DNA from: Amorphophallus konjac
Lineage: Eukaryota; Streptophyta; Magnoliopsida; Alismatales; Araceae
NCBI GenBank assembly: GCA_022559845.1
Contig: JAHNEJ010002013.1
Span: 1-64,000 of the forward strand
Direction: 5' to 3'
DNA length: 64,000 nt
This document shows positions 63,017 through 64,000 of the stretch, one piece after another. The position numbers were made by a program, and so were the translations under genes. Below the pieces are notes generated by a model. It had not been told where the DNA came from. It saw only the letters and a list, made by a program, of their open reading frames with translations, and did no database searches. Numbering within the stretch: the first letter of the stretch is position 1; each line of letters begins with the position of its first letter.

Positions 63017-63319
63017 CTTCTAGCTGGCTGTGCCAAAGTTGAACATGGCTACTCTAAAGCACTGCAATTGGTAAAAGAACTTGAGAGCAGAGGATTGCAG
63101 ATGGACAGTGTAATCTATGGAACTCTTTTGGCTATCTGCGCTTCAAATAACTTATGTGAAGAGGCAGAGGGATTTTTTCAGCGAATGAGGTCCGAAGGTC
63201 TTTCTCCAAATCTATTCCATTACAGCTCCTTGCTAAATGCATATTCAGTTGATGGAAACTGCAAGAAGGCTGATGAATTGTTGAAAGATATGAAATCTGC
63301 TGGATTAGTCCCAAATAAG
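63017..63319 (+). CDS. PPR protein, exon 4 (gene continues beyond the window)
   Basis: 101 codons, phase 0. Completes the third PPR (LLAGCAKVEHGYSKALQLVK with ELESRGLQM). It adds a fourth (DSVIYGTLLAICASNNLCEE with AEGFFQRMRSEGLSP) and a fifth (NLFHYSSLLNAYSVDGNCKK with ADELLKDMKSAGLVPN). Acceptor TTTGTAG|CTT, donor AATAAG|GTTAGT. The recalled Arabidopsis protein is roughly twice the length encoded so far (about 326 codons here), so several PPR motifs are expected to the right of the window. Confidence 0.9.
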
Positions 63320-63425
63320 GTTAGTTTCTTCTTATTTCTTTCACAACTCCTTTGTCGTCTGGTTCACATGTAGCATTAGATGCTCCTTCTTTGCATGATT
63401 TTCATCTTATTTCTTTTACACATTT
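63320..63425 (+). other. start of intron 4
   Basis: GTTAGT donor followed by T-rich intron sequence up to an inserted LTR. Confidence 0.7.
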
Positions 63426-64000
63426 TGTAACGACCCAAGATCCGGATACCGCGTCAGACCTGATACCATTCGGATCCTACGCCGCCACCCACGAGCTGGA
63501 AAGCTCGGAAGGGTTATTTGGAGTGTTGTGGTCATGTATTGAAATTCTAAACAATAGCAAGAAAACAATTCACAGAACTAATCAACTATTCTGCAGAAAT
63601 AAAATTACATTTTATAACAACATAACTACATAGTCTAGTCCACAAGTACAGTCAACAAGAAAAGAAACGTACACTACCACAGGGCATATCCCAGCACTGG
63701 CGAGCTGGTTACTAAAGGTCCTCCTATCGAAACGCACCACCTTGAGGAGAAGCGTTGCACCTGAAAAAGCAGGGGGTGAGCCTCAGCTCATTGGCTCAGT
63801 AGGGGTCCCGCGGATCCCCACCACAACCGGTAAGTAGTAACAACAGTGACAACAATAATAACATAACAGCGGCGGTCGGAACAAGAGCGATAAACGGAGG
63901 AACTACGGAGCCTCTACGCTACTCCGACTCTCGCGGTCATAACAACTCGTCCTCGCTGACGGAAACTCTAACAAGGCCATGCGGCCATACACGTAACCTC
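63426..64000 (+). mobile_element. LTR start, Del/Tekay-like, in intron 4 (runs off the window)
   Basis: TGTAACGACCCAAGATCCGG is the typical first word of plant Del/Tekay-type LTRs. Further on, GCAGGGGGTGAGCCTCAGCT and TCATTGGCTCAGTAGGGG resemble the 'GGGGTGAGC...CTCAGTGGG' word common in these LTRs. The right end and target duplication are outside the window, so I cannot say whether it is a solo LTR or a full element. Confidence 0.6.

Noticed and set aside
62875..63042. Read-through of exon 3 into intron 3 as coding sequence
   Set aside because: The frame stays open, but the residues break the PPR motif and a standard GT-AG splice restores the homologous TYST-LLAGC sequence.
63352..63633. 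Open frame of 93 codons after exon 4
   Set aside because: It runs from intron 4 into the LTR that starts at 63426; no domain is visible.

Overview
The window is nuclear DNA from a flowering plant. It holds a spliced pentatricopeptide-repeat (PPR) gene closely resembling Arabidopsis At1g10910, GT-AG introns, plant-type LTR retrotransposons (Ty3/gypsy Tat lineage with an extra RNase H and a plant-mobile-domain ORF; Copia and Del/Tekay-like LTRs), L1-type LINEs, and hAT and other MITEs. I cannot assign the lineage within angiosperms.

The main reading is that nearly the whole window is one gene. Exon 1 of the PPR gene lies at 1734-2059, exon 2 at 62313-62397, exon 3 at 62611-62874 and exon 4 at 63017-63319, and the gene continues past the right edge. 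Reading phase and homology continue across every junction, so intron 1 is about 60.25 kb and is packed with nested transposons. Upstream lie a GA-rich minisatellite (1-298 and 745-1262) and a decayed fasciclin-like arabinogalactan gene fragment (299-645).

Layout of intron 1. At 2815-5392 and 23556-28535 there are LINE pieces in both orientations. A complete 18.16-kb Tat element (element 1, + strand, 5393-23550, TSD GTGAT) sits inside one LINE. A truncated Tat element (element 3, - strand, 28536-31938) keeps its 5' LTR and the start of gag. Tandem arrays and a MITE follow (31939-34568), then about 1.6 kb of apparently ordinary intron (34569-36150). A 25.75-kb Tat element (element 2, - strand, 36151-61900, TSD GTCCT) fills most of the rest, with further insertions nested inside it.

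The two large Tat elements are complementary. Element 1 has gag, protease, RT-RNase H, archaeal-type RNase H and integrase, but only the tail of an antisense gene. Element 2 has gag, protease and the first part of RT, but RT-integrase has been replaced by a fragment of a Copia-type LTR. It carries an almost full antisense plant-mobile-domain (PMD) gene that still has a series of 78-100 bp introns. Both have a satellite-like array and a repeated non-coding module between pol and the antisense gene. All the element coding regions show stops or frameshifts, so none looks autonomous now. Because element 1 and the antisense PMD gene point the same way as the PPR gene, their promoters and polyadenylation signals lie in sense inside the host intron. 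All assignments are from reading the sequence and recalled family motifs; no alignment or database search was run.
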